In this document: positions 7,614 to 15,353 of the stretch, in pieces
Position numbering within the stretch: the first letter of the stretch is position 1
Layout: each line of letters opens with the position of its first letter
Virus record (IMG/VR): IMGVR_UViG_3300009104_000016
Location: 1 to 64,000 of that record
Length of the DNA stretch: 64,000 nucleotides
Strand: one strand, 5' to 3'
Source of the DNA: a virus
The notes under the pieces: model-generated
What the model was told of the DNA's origin: nothing
Database searches by the model: none
What the model saw: the letters and a program-made list of their open reading frames with translations, nothing else
Made by a program: the position numbers and the translations under genes

Positions 7614-9580
7614 GATGGTTTCGCGTACCAGCTTTTACGGGCATCCAAGCCGCAGCCGATGACGCCGATCGGGGTACTCTTCGTATTTGCGAAGGCTGTC
7701 TTCCTCTAGGGCCGGGGGGACTGCGCTCGGCGCCTGTTTGGGATGCGGTGGGAACCGCCGATAATTTGTCGAGTTCGTCTTGGAATTATCTTTCCGGGTC
7801 TGATGACGGCAAAGGAAACTCTGTAGTATGGGCAAGCCGTTTCGGCGAAGTTCATGATGTAAAGGTATTCTCTTCGGCAAATACGGACCTCGTCCTTTTG
7901 CCGGCAGGTTACGGCGTATCCGTAGGATCTCTGTACCAGCAAGACAAGGCTTGCATGTCTGCGATAGGTAACCGAATGGTAGCCTTCGGAGATGGATCCG
8001 CTGAAGCTCTTTCGGCTGGTAAGGGACCTCCCACCGCTATTGTACAGATAGCTCCCGATAATAAGATATACCACCAAGAGTACTCTCGCTTTCCCAATTG
8101 TAAGTTTTATATACAAGGGCCCCGCAAGACCTTGTTCGCCTCAGGTAACAAGAACAACCCCCTGAAAGTATATATTTCGGAACCTGCCGGGCTGACGCAG
8201 CCGCACAGGGACTCGCTTTACTCATCCGAGGCCACGGGCAGCGTTGATCTTTTGATGACGGATGCTTCCGAAATAACGGCTCTCTCCTCTCTCGGCAATA
8301 ACGTAGCCGTTCATACCGACGCAGGTATCTTTCTACTATCCCCATCCAACCCTGACCAAGCAAGTTCCGGTTACAGGGTAGAGCAAGCACCTACTTCCGT
8401 AGCCTCGGCGGCCGTTAACTTGCAGGTGGTAGCCGGGGAAGACGGAACCCAACCGTACTATCTCGGTTTCGACGGACAGATCTGGAAGGATCCGGCTGGG
8501 CCCGGAAGTGAACAGAAGCATACTTACGCAGACCCCGTACAAGCTTCGGCGAAAGCCAAAGGACGCTGGGATGTAGATCATCCTATTGACCTTTCGGATT
8601 CGTTCTCCGCTTACGAGCCGGAGACGGGAATGTACTGGGTGTATATGAAAACCAAGGAATGGGAGGAATACCAAAGTACCCTCCCACCCAGCGTACCTGG
8701 GTCTATCTCTGCCGTAGCAGCTCCGGGAGCGCCCTCCACGATAAGCGCAGCCCTCCCTCCACAGGCCCCTTCGGGGATATCCGCACTGTCTTCTCCCGGA
8801 AAACCTTGGCTGGTATCCGCCTTGGCGGAACCGGGGGCACCTTCTTCAATTTCTGCTACGGTCGTTGGGGGTACGATCGTGGCGCCGGGGGCGCCTTCAG
8901 GTATTAGTGCTCTTGCACAACCTGGGGCGCCTTCCGGCATTAGTGCTCTTGCACAACCCGGAGCACCTTCAAGCATCAGTGCCGTGCTTGCGACACAAGC
9001 GCCGGGAGCTCCTTCTAATATCTCTGCCTTGGCGGAACCGGGAGCTCCCTCGGCTATCTCTGCCCTGGCGGAACCGGGAGCACCTTCGAATATTTCGGCA
9101 GTACACCAAGTACAGGTACCGGGAGCACCTTCTAGTATCTCTGCCTTGGCGGAACCGGGAGCTCCCTCGGCTATCTCCGCCACATTCCAGTGCGACGCCG
9201 CCAACCCATGCGACGTAACGGCATCCAACCCAGCTACGGTAAATGTGAACCTTACATGGTTGACAGTATCCGCTACAGGCACGCTCATCTGGCAGGGCAA
9301 CAACCCATTCGGAGCCACTTGGGGGCACGGAGGCTGGGAGGGCACTCTAAACATAAATACCGGAGGAACCCATTCCTGCATATTGGAACCCGTGCCGCAA
9401 GTGGGGCAACAAACGTTACTGAAAATCTCTTTCGCTACTGGCGGCGGCGGCGTAGCTTGGAAGACTCTGGTCAAGGACTGGTCCGGCGTTCCCAATAACT
9501 GCGCTGCCCTCCGCTGCAAACCCTACGGAACTTACACTTTAACTGAATTTAATATCAACTACGTCGCAATAGTGTCTTAA
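7610..9580 (+). CDS. Tail protein with PGAPSxISA repeat array
   Basis: This is a 656-residue protein. Residues 1 to about 355 look like the N-terminal part of a tail-stabilisation/tubular beta-propeller protein. They open with MRWFRVPAFTGIQ and a RICEGCLPLGPGGLRSAP segment, followed by strands ending in blade-like motifs such as AGIFLLS and DGQIWKD. Residues about 362-525 contain about 13 copies of a 12- to 18-residue motif, PGAPSxISA plus a short spacer. The C-terminal 130 residues form a separate beta-rich domain with several Trp and Gly residues. The gene overlaps its upstream neighbour by 4 bases. The repeat motif resembles the first strand of FN3 domains without the rest of the fold. Confidence 0.65.
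   Translation: MRWFRVPAFTGIQAAADDADRGTLRICEGCLPLGPGGLRSAPVWDAVGTADNLSSSSWNYLSGSDDGKGNSVVWASRFGEVHDVKVFSSANTDLVLLPAGYGVSVGSLYQQDKACMSAIGNRMVAFGDGSAEALSAGKGPPTAIVQIAPDNKIYHQEYSRFPNCKFYIQGPRKTLFASGNKNNPLKVYISEPAGLTQPHRDSLYSSEATGSVDLLMTDASEITALSSLGNNVAVHTDAGIFLLSPSNPDQASSGYRVEQAPTSVASAAVNLQVVAGEDGTQPYYLGFDGQIWKDPAGPGSEQKHTYADPVQASAKAKGRWDVDHPIDLSDSFSAYEPETGMYWVYMKTKEWEEYQSTLPPSVPGSISAVAAPGAPSTISAALPPQAPSGISALSSPGKPWLVSALAEPGAPSSISATVVGGTIVAPGAPSGISALAQPGAPSGISALAQPGAPSSISAVLATQAPGAPSNISALAEPGAPSAISALAEPGAPSNISAVHQVQVPGAPSSISALAEPGAPSAISATFQCDAANPCDVTASNPATVNVNLTWLTVSATGTLIWQGNNPFGATWGHGGWEGTLNINTGGTHSCILEPVPQVGQQTLLKISFATGGGGVAWKTLVKDWSGVPNNCAALRCKPYGTYTLTEFNINYVAIVS
8692..9183 (+). repeat. In-frame PGAPSxISA micro-repeat array (about 13 units)
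   Basis: Units of 36-54 bases encode P-G-A-P-S-x-I-S-A followed by LAE, LAQ or a longer spacer. Some units are nearly identical at the DNA level, for example the three that read CTTGGCGGAACCGGGAGC and its variants. This indicates recent duplication or gene conversion. The array is intragenic and shows no CRISPR-like spacer structure. A matching array sits at 11009-11340 in the next large gene. Confidence 0.85.
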
Positions 9581-9582
9581 TA

Positions 9583-9592
9583 CAACCGGTTG
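9583..9592. promoter_or_regulatory. CAACCGGTTG palindrome, copy 3
   Basis: This copy lies 2 bases after the stop codon of the repeat-bearing tail gene (TAA then TA then the palindrome) and 32 bases before the ATG at 9625. The preceding TA is shared with copies 1 and 4. Confidence 0.55.
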
Positions 9593-9624
9593 AAAATCAC
9601 CATAAAAACTAGGAAATTCTAACA

Positions 9625-9909
9625 ATGGCTACAGTAAATATACAATGGAATGTCGGTACGGGGACCATAGACAATTATGAGCTCTTCTGGAAGGTCGATG
9701 CAACTCAAGCTAATAAGGACAACGGCTTTGACGCAGCGGGAGGCGGCACTTTAATAACCGTCGCTGGGAATGCTAACACGCACACGCATGCTAACGCTCC
9801 CGATGGCTCTAACATTTCTTATTGCGTTCGCGCAAAGAACTCAGCGGGTGAAAGTGACTTCGCTTCAGGCGACACTGCAGGGAAATCTGACACCGTAACG
9901 ACTCCTTAA
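9625..9909 (+). CDS. Single-domain fibronectin type III-like protein
   Basis: This 94-residue protein is about the size of one FN3 domain. It has the right pattern: NIQWNV near the start, a YELFWKV strand, and near the end YCVRAKNSAGES, the classic Y-x-V-x-A-x-N-x-x-G-x-S strand-F signature. It lacks the A-strand motif (P-x-A-P-S-x-I-S-A) that usually opens such domains, while its two large neighbours carry many copies of just that motif. FN3 domains on virions are thought to bind cell-surface carbohydrates weakly. AGGAA at about 9612 is a possible ribosome binding site. Confidence 0.65.
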   Translation: MATVNIQWNVGTGTIDNYELFWKVDATQANKDNGFDAAGGGTLITVAGNANTHTHANAPDGSNISYCVRAKNSAGESDFASGDTAGKSDTVTTP

Positions 9910-9931
9910 CTCCCGGTGACGGGGCCTTACC

Positions 9932-12028
9932 ATGCCACCAGGCGCTCCCTCGGGGATCAGTGCATGCGTTAGCCAGCCGATCACTGTTACAAACGCCCCG
10001 GAAGGCTCGCTTAACGGGACTTATCAATTTGACGCTGTTACCGATGCTTGGGTTAACCAAAACAACGTACAGTGGTCTATCCAAAAAGTATGGTGGGACG
10101 CCAACGCCTTGGGCACGGGCAACGCTGCCGGCAATTACTGGACGGTAGTATTTGATCCGGATGCGGGGGTAGCTCCTCCTCCCGGGGCTATACCCATAGG
10201 TAAACTGTGGTACCCCACTTTAATCGATGACCCCTTTCCGGGCAGCACCGCTCAAAACAATGGGTGGTCCTTCATCAACGACAAGCACGCGAATCGGTGG
10301 CCTTTTTACCCCAACCATAAGGTTTTAGTGGAAAGGTTCGACGCTTCCAACCCCCCTCAATTCATAGATTCAGTTGAAATCGCTGGAGATATAGAAAACG
10401 ACGGGGAATGGGCGGACACTGTTCTAGGTTCGCCACCCTCCATGGCGGAAATCTTTCGGGCGGCTATGTGGGAATTCGGGTCACCTAAATGCTACTCGTT
10501 GACCGCAACGATTCCCCAATTTAACCCGCACGGCAGCGTTTTCCTGCCCAGTTATCAAACGTCCGCAGCCGTAGGTAGTATTAATCCAGTGGGTTCATCC
10601 AACGTAATGCTCGGAGGCTGGAACAGTTCGAATGCAGGCGCATGCACAGCCCAAAGCTTAAACGATCTTTGGGGCAATTCCGCCAACTCCTACGATAACG
10701 GGGGCGTCAAGATGGACTACACCCGTACGTGGAATGACGGGACAACCTATAATTTCAAGCTCACCCTACAAGAGCCTTTCAATCTACACACGAATCGTCC
10801 GTTCAACTACCTAATGTTCGGCGATACGAACGACGTGGTCGTAATGAACAAGGTGGCCACGGCATTCCCGTACCCCGGCGGTAAGTGGAGTGCTCCTTTT
10901 ATGTACATAGCCTCCGCTTTGGAAGCTTCCGTGGCGTGGGACTTCTCCATCGGACCTCTCGCCAACAGTCCCTGCCCTCCCTCAGAGGGGTGGTTCGGGG
11001 TGGGGAATATTCCGGGGGTTCCTTCTAATATTTCCGCCGTCACCACTCCGGGAGTACCCTCCAACATTTCCGCCGTCACCACTCCGGGAGTACCCTCAAA
11101 TATCTCTGCTTCCCTCGACGTAGGGGGCGTACCCGGGGTACCCTCCAACATTTCCGCAAGCGTTCTGCAAATACCGGGAGCTCCCTCAAGCGTTTCCGCT
11201 TCTTTAGCAGTTACAGTACCTGAAGCGCCTTCCAGTATTTCGGCAAACCTCGTCACAATCCCGGGGAACCCCTCCAGTATTTCCGCAAGCTTAGTGGCAG
11301 GCGCAGTACCGGGAAACCCCTCTTCCATTTCCGCAACGGTTGTAGAGAGGTCGTACACGGGGCGAACGCGTCCCCCAAAATACATGGGTTTTGCGTACAG
11401 CGAAATGAATCAAGAGCTAGCGGGACCGTTCTCTCATGAAAACCTCACTGCGCTGACCTCCATACAGAACCAGAGCAACCTGCTTTGCGTAACGGAAGAG
11501 CAAGAAATCAAAAAAACCGACCTTAGGAACTACCGAGATCGCGACTTCCCCGTACCTCCATCCCTTTGGGGAGACCTCCTTACACAACCGTCAGGAGATG
11601 ATTTCGTGGTGGGCAACCCAGACGGGGCTTTCATGTACCGGGGGAGACACATATCTTCGCCTTTCGCAGATCCCGTTATGGGCGTAAACACCATAACAAA
11701 TCCTTACTTCTTCACTGATGCTTACTTAGCCGTAACCGAAACAGCGTGGATGCACTTAGGTAACGAGCACAATAATAAGCAGATACACAGGATAGACTAT
11801 AACTTCTCAAAGAATTCCTTCGGCCACCTCTGGGCCTACGTTCAATCAGATTCCGAAAAAGGAAAGATCAGCGGGCAGTACAAGGGGTTGATCAAGGAAA
11901 ACATGAGAGTGTTCACTAATATTCGCGGGAGAAGATTCCGGGTAAAAACCTTCATTGTTTCGCATAAGGATCATCCGTGGAATCTTCGAGAGATGGCGGT
12001 AGGTCATCTGGTAGGTAAGTCGTTTTAG
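9932..12028 (+). CDS. Tail/fibre protein with PGVPSNISA repeats
   Basis: This 698-residue protein starts with one repeat unit (MPPGAPSGISA) and a roughly 340-residue beta-rich domain with many Trp and Asn residues. Eight more P-G-[VAN]-P-S-[SN]-[IV]-S-A units follow at about residues 360-470. A C-terminal domain (about 475-698) ends in FIVSHKDHPWNLREMAVGHLVGKSF-type sequence. That C-terminal part has the feel of the closing section of a tail-stabilisation protein, while the opening section may be in the gene at 7610. The two genes could therefore be halves of one ancestral protein. The 3' end overlaps the minus-strand HTH gene by 77 bases, tail to tail. Confidence 0.6.
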   Translation: MPPGAPSGISACVSQPITVTNAPEGSLNGTYQFDAVTDAWVNQNNVQWSIQKVWWDANALGTGNAAGNYWTVVFDPDAGVAPPPGAIPIGKLWYPTLIDDPFPGSTAQNNGWSFINDKHANRWPFYPNHKVLVERFDASNPPQFIDSVEIAGDIENDGEWADTVLGSPPSMAEIFRAAMWEFGSPKCYSLTATIPQFNPHGSVFLPSYQTSAAVGSINPVGSSNVMLGGWNSSNAGACTAQSLNDLWGNSANSYDNGGVKMDYTRTWNDGTTYNFKLTLQEPFNLHTNRPFNYLMFGDTNDVVVMNKVATAFPYPGGKWSAPFMYIASALEASVAWDFSIGPLANSPCPPSEGWFGVGNIPGVPSNISAVTTPGVPSNISAVTTPGVPSNISASLDVGGVPGVPSNISASVLQIPGAPSSVSASLAVTVPEAPSSISANLVTIPGNPSSISASLVAGAVPGNPSSISATVVERSYTGRTRPPKYMGFAYSEMNQELAGPFSHENLTALTSIQNQSNLLCVTEEQEIKKTDLRNYRDRDFPVPPSLWGDLLTQPSGDDFVVGNPDGAFMYRGRHISSPFADPVMGVNTITNPYFFTDAYLAVTETAWMHLGNEHNNKQIHRIDYNFSKNSFGHLWAYVQSDSEKGKISGQYKGLIKENMRVFTNIRGRRFRVKTFIVSHKDHPWNLREMAVGHLVGKSF
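11009..11340 (+). repeat. In-frame PGxPSxISA micro-repeat array (8 units)
   Basis: Eight units encode P-G-[V/A/N]-P-S-[S/N]-[I/V]-S-A with spacers of 3-7 residues. One unit has PEAPSS. The first units are nearly identical in DNA (the block containing TTTCCGCCGTCACCACTCC is tandemly repeated). The array is homologous to the one at 8692-9183 but biased to Val instead of Ala at position 3. Confidence 0.85.
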
Positions 12029-12335
12029 GAGGCCTACCCGGCTTCTTGCGGTTGAAGAAACCCCCCTTACGCAACCGGGATCTGACGGTCTCCTCGGACA
12101 CGGAGAGCAAACGCGCTATGGTTCCGGGATGGTATCCTTCCTCGAACCGCGCGTATATGAAACCCTCATACAGCCGAAGCCTCGTTCTAATTCTACGTTG
12201 ATCGTGGGCGAAAAGGTAATTCTTGGACGAAGGTTCTGGCGTCTCATCTACAATATCTTCCTGTAAAGGCTCGGAGCCCAAGGCTCCTCGGACTTGTTCT
12301 TTAGTCAAGCCCAGCTTCGTCAAGATGTCGCTCAC
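11952..12335 (-). CDS. HTH DNA-binding protein
   Basis: A GTG start at 12335 overlaps the upstream TGA (GTGA), giving 127 residues. The open frame extends to 12374, but that start would lie within the upstream gene. The core is a helix-turn-helix: EGYHPGTIARLLSVSEETVRSRLRKGGF, followed by a basic AT-hook-like KKPGRPPK. An acidic N-terminal region (QEDIVDETPEPSS) precedes it. The HTH is similar in style to recombinase/resolvase or sigma-type HTH domains, and no catalytic domain is attached. It is the last gene of the minus-strand operon and overlaps the tail gene on the other strand by 77 bases. A regulatory role is inferred. Confidence 0.65.
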   Translation of the reverse strand: MSDILTKLGLTKEQVRGALGSEPLQEDIVDETPEPSSKNYLFAHDQRRIRTRLRLYEGFIYARFEEGYHPGTIARLLSVSEETVRSRLRKGGFFNRKKPGRPPKTTYLPDDLPPSLEDSTDDPYAKQ

Positions 12336-12577
12336 ACCTGAACCGCAGAAGCTTCCACTATACGGGGAGGCCAAGCTACAGCCCCCATGGTAGACAGCTT
12401 GGTCTTCTTCCCGAAGTCGAACTCTATCTCAAGGTTTACCTTGACCGCTTCGCCCGATTCTATGGCACACAAACGGATTTGAGGTATGAGTTGGTCCACT
12501 ACTTCTATGGTCTGTTGGCAAACGAGATCAAGAGTTTCCTTCTCTATGCCTTTCTGGTCTTCTAGCCATTCTTTCAT
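12332..12577 (-). CDS. Unknown 81-residue protein
   Basis: ATG at 12577, encoding MKEWLEDQKG, lies 14 bases after the upstream stop and is preferred to the open extension to 12634. The first half is helical and acidic. The second half has a VNLEIEFDFGKKTKLSTMGAV strand region ending in VEASAVQV. No family is recognised. It is translationally coupled to the HTH gene by a GTGA overlap and lies downstream of the nuclease-like gene, within the replication operon. Confidence 0.6.
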   Translation of the reverse strand: MKEWLEDQKGIEKETLDLVCQQTIEVVDQLIPQIRLCAIESGEAVKVNLEIEFDFGKKTKLSTMGAVAWPPRIVEASAVQV

Positions 12578-12591
12578 AAGCCACAATAGGG

Positions 12592-13059
12592 TTAAATGTC
12601 TAAAGGGGTGGCGCCCCTCCCGAAAACAGACCAACGTTCCCTGTACTTCTCGTACTTACCTCTCCTCCCTGCTATATGGGGGCGAAGCGACATGTTGGTT
12701 CCTGTAATTTGACCCACGGGAACTAGGTACCACGCCTTCTCGTCGATCACGTAAGCCGCAAGAATATCCACGATAGAATCCCTGAGATGGACCCTGCGGT
12801 TCTTGCACGTGGCTATGATCTTGTACGAGTAGTCCTTGCGACCGGCACGGGAGAGACTTCTGTACCCTATAACCTTCACTTGCGTGACCCTACACCTGCC
12901 GTTTGCAGGGTTCATGACGACCAGATCGTGACACGGAGGGTCTCCGTCGGGGGTGTGCGGCACATATCCCCGAGCCATACAAGCGAAACGGAACAGGACC
13001 TCACCGGCCTGCCCCTTAGGTTTCGAATGTTTATTGTTCTCCCAGCCTAATGCGGCCAC
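12592..13059 (-). CDS. PD-(D/E)XK nuclease-like protein (possible resolvase)
   Basis: This 155-residue protein shows the pattern of small PD-(D/E)XK nucleases and archaeal-type Holliday junction resolvases. There is an N-terminal helix with KGQAGEVLFRF (Glu20), an active-site Asp in PCHDLVVMN (Asp45), and a Q-x-K element in RVTQVKVIGY (Gln60-Val-Lys62). The order E...D...QxK and the spacing fit that fold. The C-terminal part is basic. It would cut DNA, perhaps branched intermediates or ends. It lies directly after the primase-helicase gene. The RuvC-like resolvase at 22730 would then be a second junction enzyme, so the exact role is open. Confidence 0.6.
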   Translation of the reverse strand: MAALGWENNKHSKPKGQAGEVLFRFACMARGYVPHTPDGDPPCHDLVVMNPANGRCRVTQVKVIGYRSLSRAGRKDYSYKIIATCKNRRVHLRDSIVDILAAYVIDEKAWYLVPVGQITGTNMSLRPHIAGRRGKYEKYRERWSVFGRGATPLDI

Positions 13060-13076
13060 CTGACTGATACGCCCCC

Positions 13077-15164
13077 CTATTCAGAAGTGATTATCCACTT
13101 GTTAGTTCCTTTTTTAGGAGACCTCCTTACCCAAGGGATCCCCTTATCGTGTAAACTCCTCAAACCCCACCCCAGTTTCTTGGGGGTCAAGTCCTTGATG
13201 AGGACTCGGGTTCCTTCCATGCGATCCAACTTAACCAGTAACTCGGAGGCAGTGAGCTCCTCTTCCTCCAGTTCGTGCTTGTCCAACCACTTCTCTCTGA
13301 AGATTTGAAGGATCTCCGCAATGTGTGCGTAGCTGGCATCCGCCAACCATATAGCCTCGATATCCTTGTTCAAGTAACTCTTGACCCCGAAACGGTTCTC
13401 CCGAAGCTCGTCGGGCACGCTGGAATTCGACAGGTATCGAGCGAAGTACGGAAGCTCTTTGCTTATGGTAGCCGTGAACCCCGGGAAGAAGTCCTTGAAT
13501 TTCCTGCACTTGAAAATCATCAGCTTGTCCCTGACGGACATCTCCAAATCCGGGAGAAGCTGCAGAGAAGTGGCGTCTTGGTTGAGCGTCACACTGATGC
13601 GTCCCCGCCACCTCACCCTTCCGGGTTTCTTGAACTTCCCGTTCACGCTGAACTCATCGTTGGCTACGAACTCCTTGATCTTGGAAGTGAAGGCAACTCG
13701 GGCCTGCGCGTTGGCGGTAGGAGCTTCATCATCGACGGTGAGCATCCCGAACTCGAACAAGTAGTCGTTGAAGTCCGTCTTCGAGCAGAGGTACTCGGAA
13801 GCTTTTATATGACCCCCGAAGAGGTTCCCGAGAATCTGCGTATTCCAAAGAGTCTTACCGCAATTGGGAGGCCCCACCAAAAACTGGGCATGCCCTGAGG
13901 AAGGGTTCCCTTCGCTGGCATTCCGGTACGCCCATCCCAGCCACGCCAGTTCATACTCCAGTTGCTCTTCTCCGAACATCTTCTCAGCCCAGTCGGCTAT
14001 GGTAGGGAAGCCCTCACCCCACTCCCCTTCCCCGTCAGCGGGGGCTAGGGTGGCTACGGTGGAAGTGTTGAAGTATCTCTTGTTGGAGAGGTTGACTATG
14101 TTTTCCTTGATGAACACGAACGGAACCGCAGCTTCCACGCGTTTCTCATTGTGTATTTGGAACAACGCTCTCTCAACTTCAGAAAGGTTTTCATTTCGTC
14201 CTCTTCGATTGTCCAGACCCGACCTAGCCCTGAGATCTAGAGTGGCTTCCTCCTTGTTGGCAGCTAGAAAAGTGTCGTTGTCCATCCGCACGAAATACTG
14301 CTTACCATCGAACCAGTATCTCTCGATGGCTGCGCCTATCCTGCCTACCTCGAAATCATTAACGAACCGATGACCGAGAATTTCCGACCATGAAACGAAG
14401 GGTTGAGGGCCTGTGAAGCATTGCATACCTTCGGGCCTGACCACCGCAGCCGTTGGGTTGTCTGCGGAGGGGTCCCAAAATCGGGTACCTCTAGCTCCTT
14501 CTTGGAAAGGCCCAGTCCAAATACCGGGGTACTGTTCTTCTATGCCCTCCCTGATGTGACCCAAGTCTATAGCGGTGCCTGCACTTGCGAAATCCGTGGG
14601 CTTGGATGTTTCGTATTGCCAATAATGCAAGGCGGCAAGCGGTATGCGGTTTTGGCTGACCCTCTTCCAGTTCTGGCCAATGGCAAAATAGCGTTGGTGA
14701 TCGGTGGAGCCTTTGTCTAGGTCTACCCCCAGCTTCGAGCCCTTGATCTCAAGCATAACCCTTTTCATGAACTCCTTGGCGGATTTCTCGCCGTGGTACA
14801 TGACGGGTTTCTCAAACAACCACAGAGCGTGCACACCTCCCGAGTACGATTCCGAAACATAGTTCACGGGGTACTCGCTCTTTTCCAGTGAACGTTCCAC
14901 AACCGAGTCGGGAGTTTGTTCGGCGTCGTAGTCGCACACAATCCCGTGAATGAAATGAGGCGCGTTGTTCGCACCTACCCTCTGATGGGGATCGAGCCCC
15001 TCGTACACACTGAAGAAACAGTATTCCGTATCAGGTCGCGTACTCCATTCCTTGTAGGCCCGAGTGTTCTCGAAGTCAGGAAGATGGAAGGGAGGGAGGT
15101 CCCACAGAACCCTCTTCTCTACCAAGTTAGCCTGTAGATTGGGAATCGTGAAAAGCTCACTCAT
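13077..15164 (-). CDS. Primase-helicase (AEP primase plus SF3/D5-like helicase)
   Basis: This is a 695-residue protein. The start at 15164 is preceded by GGAG about 10 bases upstream; the open frame extends to 15260. The N-terminal domain shows archaeo-eukaryotic primase motifs: GIVCDYDAE (the DxD pair, residues 78 and 80), SGGVHALWLF (the His motif), and DLDKGSTDHQRYFAIG (third motif). The C-terminal half is a D5/SF3-type helicase. It has Walker A GPPNCGKTLW near residue 430, Walker B-like GMLTVDDEAP, a motif C with VTLNQD, and SVRDKLMIFKC after it. It should unwind DNA and prime synthesis at the phage fork. The gene lies just after the polymerase and a 51-residue protein that it overlaps. 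Confidence 0.85.
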   Translation of the reverse strand: MSELFTIPNLQANLVEKRVLWDLPPFHLPDFENTRAYKEWSTRPDTEYCFFSVYEGLDPHQRVGANNAPHFIHGIVCDYDAEQTPDSVVERSLEKSEYPVNYVSESYSGGVHALWLFEKPVMYHGEKSAKEFMKRVMLEIKGSKLGVDLDKGSTDHQRYFAIGQNWKRVSQNRIPLAALHYWQYETSKPTDFASAGTAIDLGHIREGIEEQYPGIWTGPFQEGARGTRFWDPSADNPTAAVVRPEGMQCFTGPQPFVSWSEILGHRFVNDFEVGRIGAAIERYWFDGKQYFVRMDNDTFLAANKEEATLDLRARSGLDNRRGRNENLSEVERALFQIHNEKRVEAAVPFVFIKENIVNLSNKRYFNTSTVATLAPADGEGEWGEGFPTIADWAEKMFGEEQLEYELAWLGWAYRNASEGNPSSGHAQFLVGPPNCGKTLWNTQILGNLFGGHIKASEYLCSKTDFNDYLFEFGMLTVDDEAPTANAQARVAFTSKIKEFVANDEFSVNGKFKKPGRVRWRGRISVTLNQDATSLQLLPDLEMSVRDKLMIFKCRKFKDFFPGFTATISKELPYFARYLSNSSVPDELRENRFGVKSYLNKDIEAIWLADASYAHIAEILQIFREKWLDKHELEEEELTASELLVKLDRMEGTRVLIKDLTPKKLGWGLRSLHDKGIPWVRRSPKKGTNKWIITSE

Positions 15165-15312
15165 CTTCTGGTGTCTCCTCTTCTTCGGATACGCGTTTCC
15201 ACTCAAAAGGGTAGTCGAAATTGTTGTTCTCGGGATCGTCCCAAAGTCTCGCCAGCTCAAGGCACAGCTCTACTTCCATGAAATCTATTCCATCCGCTTC
15301 TATCATCACCAT
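15157..15312 (-). CDS. Acidic 51-residue protein
   Basis: A short frame starts at ATG 15312 (a second ATG at 15306 is possible) and ends at TGA 15157-15159, overlapping the primase-helicase start (ATGAGTGA). The product is very acidic and ends in EEEETPEDE. It contains a helical segment MEVELCLELARLWDD. Its overlap with the downstream gene and its fit in an otherwise empty 190-base gap support it as coding. It may act as a small acidic partner or anti-host protein, but nothing in the sequence shows this. Confidence 0.5.
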   Translation of the reverse strand: MVMIEADGIDFMEVELCLELARLWDDPENNNFDYPFEWKRVSEEEETPEDE

Positions 15313-15353
15313 GTGTATTTAAATGTTGTATAAGGTAACACCGAAGGCAAACA

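Noticed and set aside
8611-9519. 302-codon minus-strand frame opposite the tail repeat array
   Set aside because: Its peptide is a mirror of the plus-strand repeat (GAPGSAKAEI...) caused by the periodic GC-rich units; the plus frame has natural flanking domains and fits the operon.
8692-11340. Repeat arrays considered as CRISPR
   Set aside because: Units are in-frame, directly tandem, of variable length and without unique spacers.
10807-11385. Minus-strand frame opposite the second repeat array
   Set aside because: Same cause as the first; open only because the repeats lack stops on both strands.
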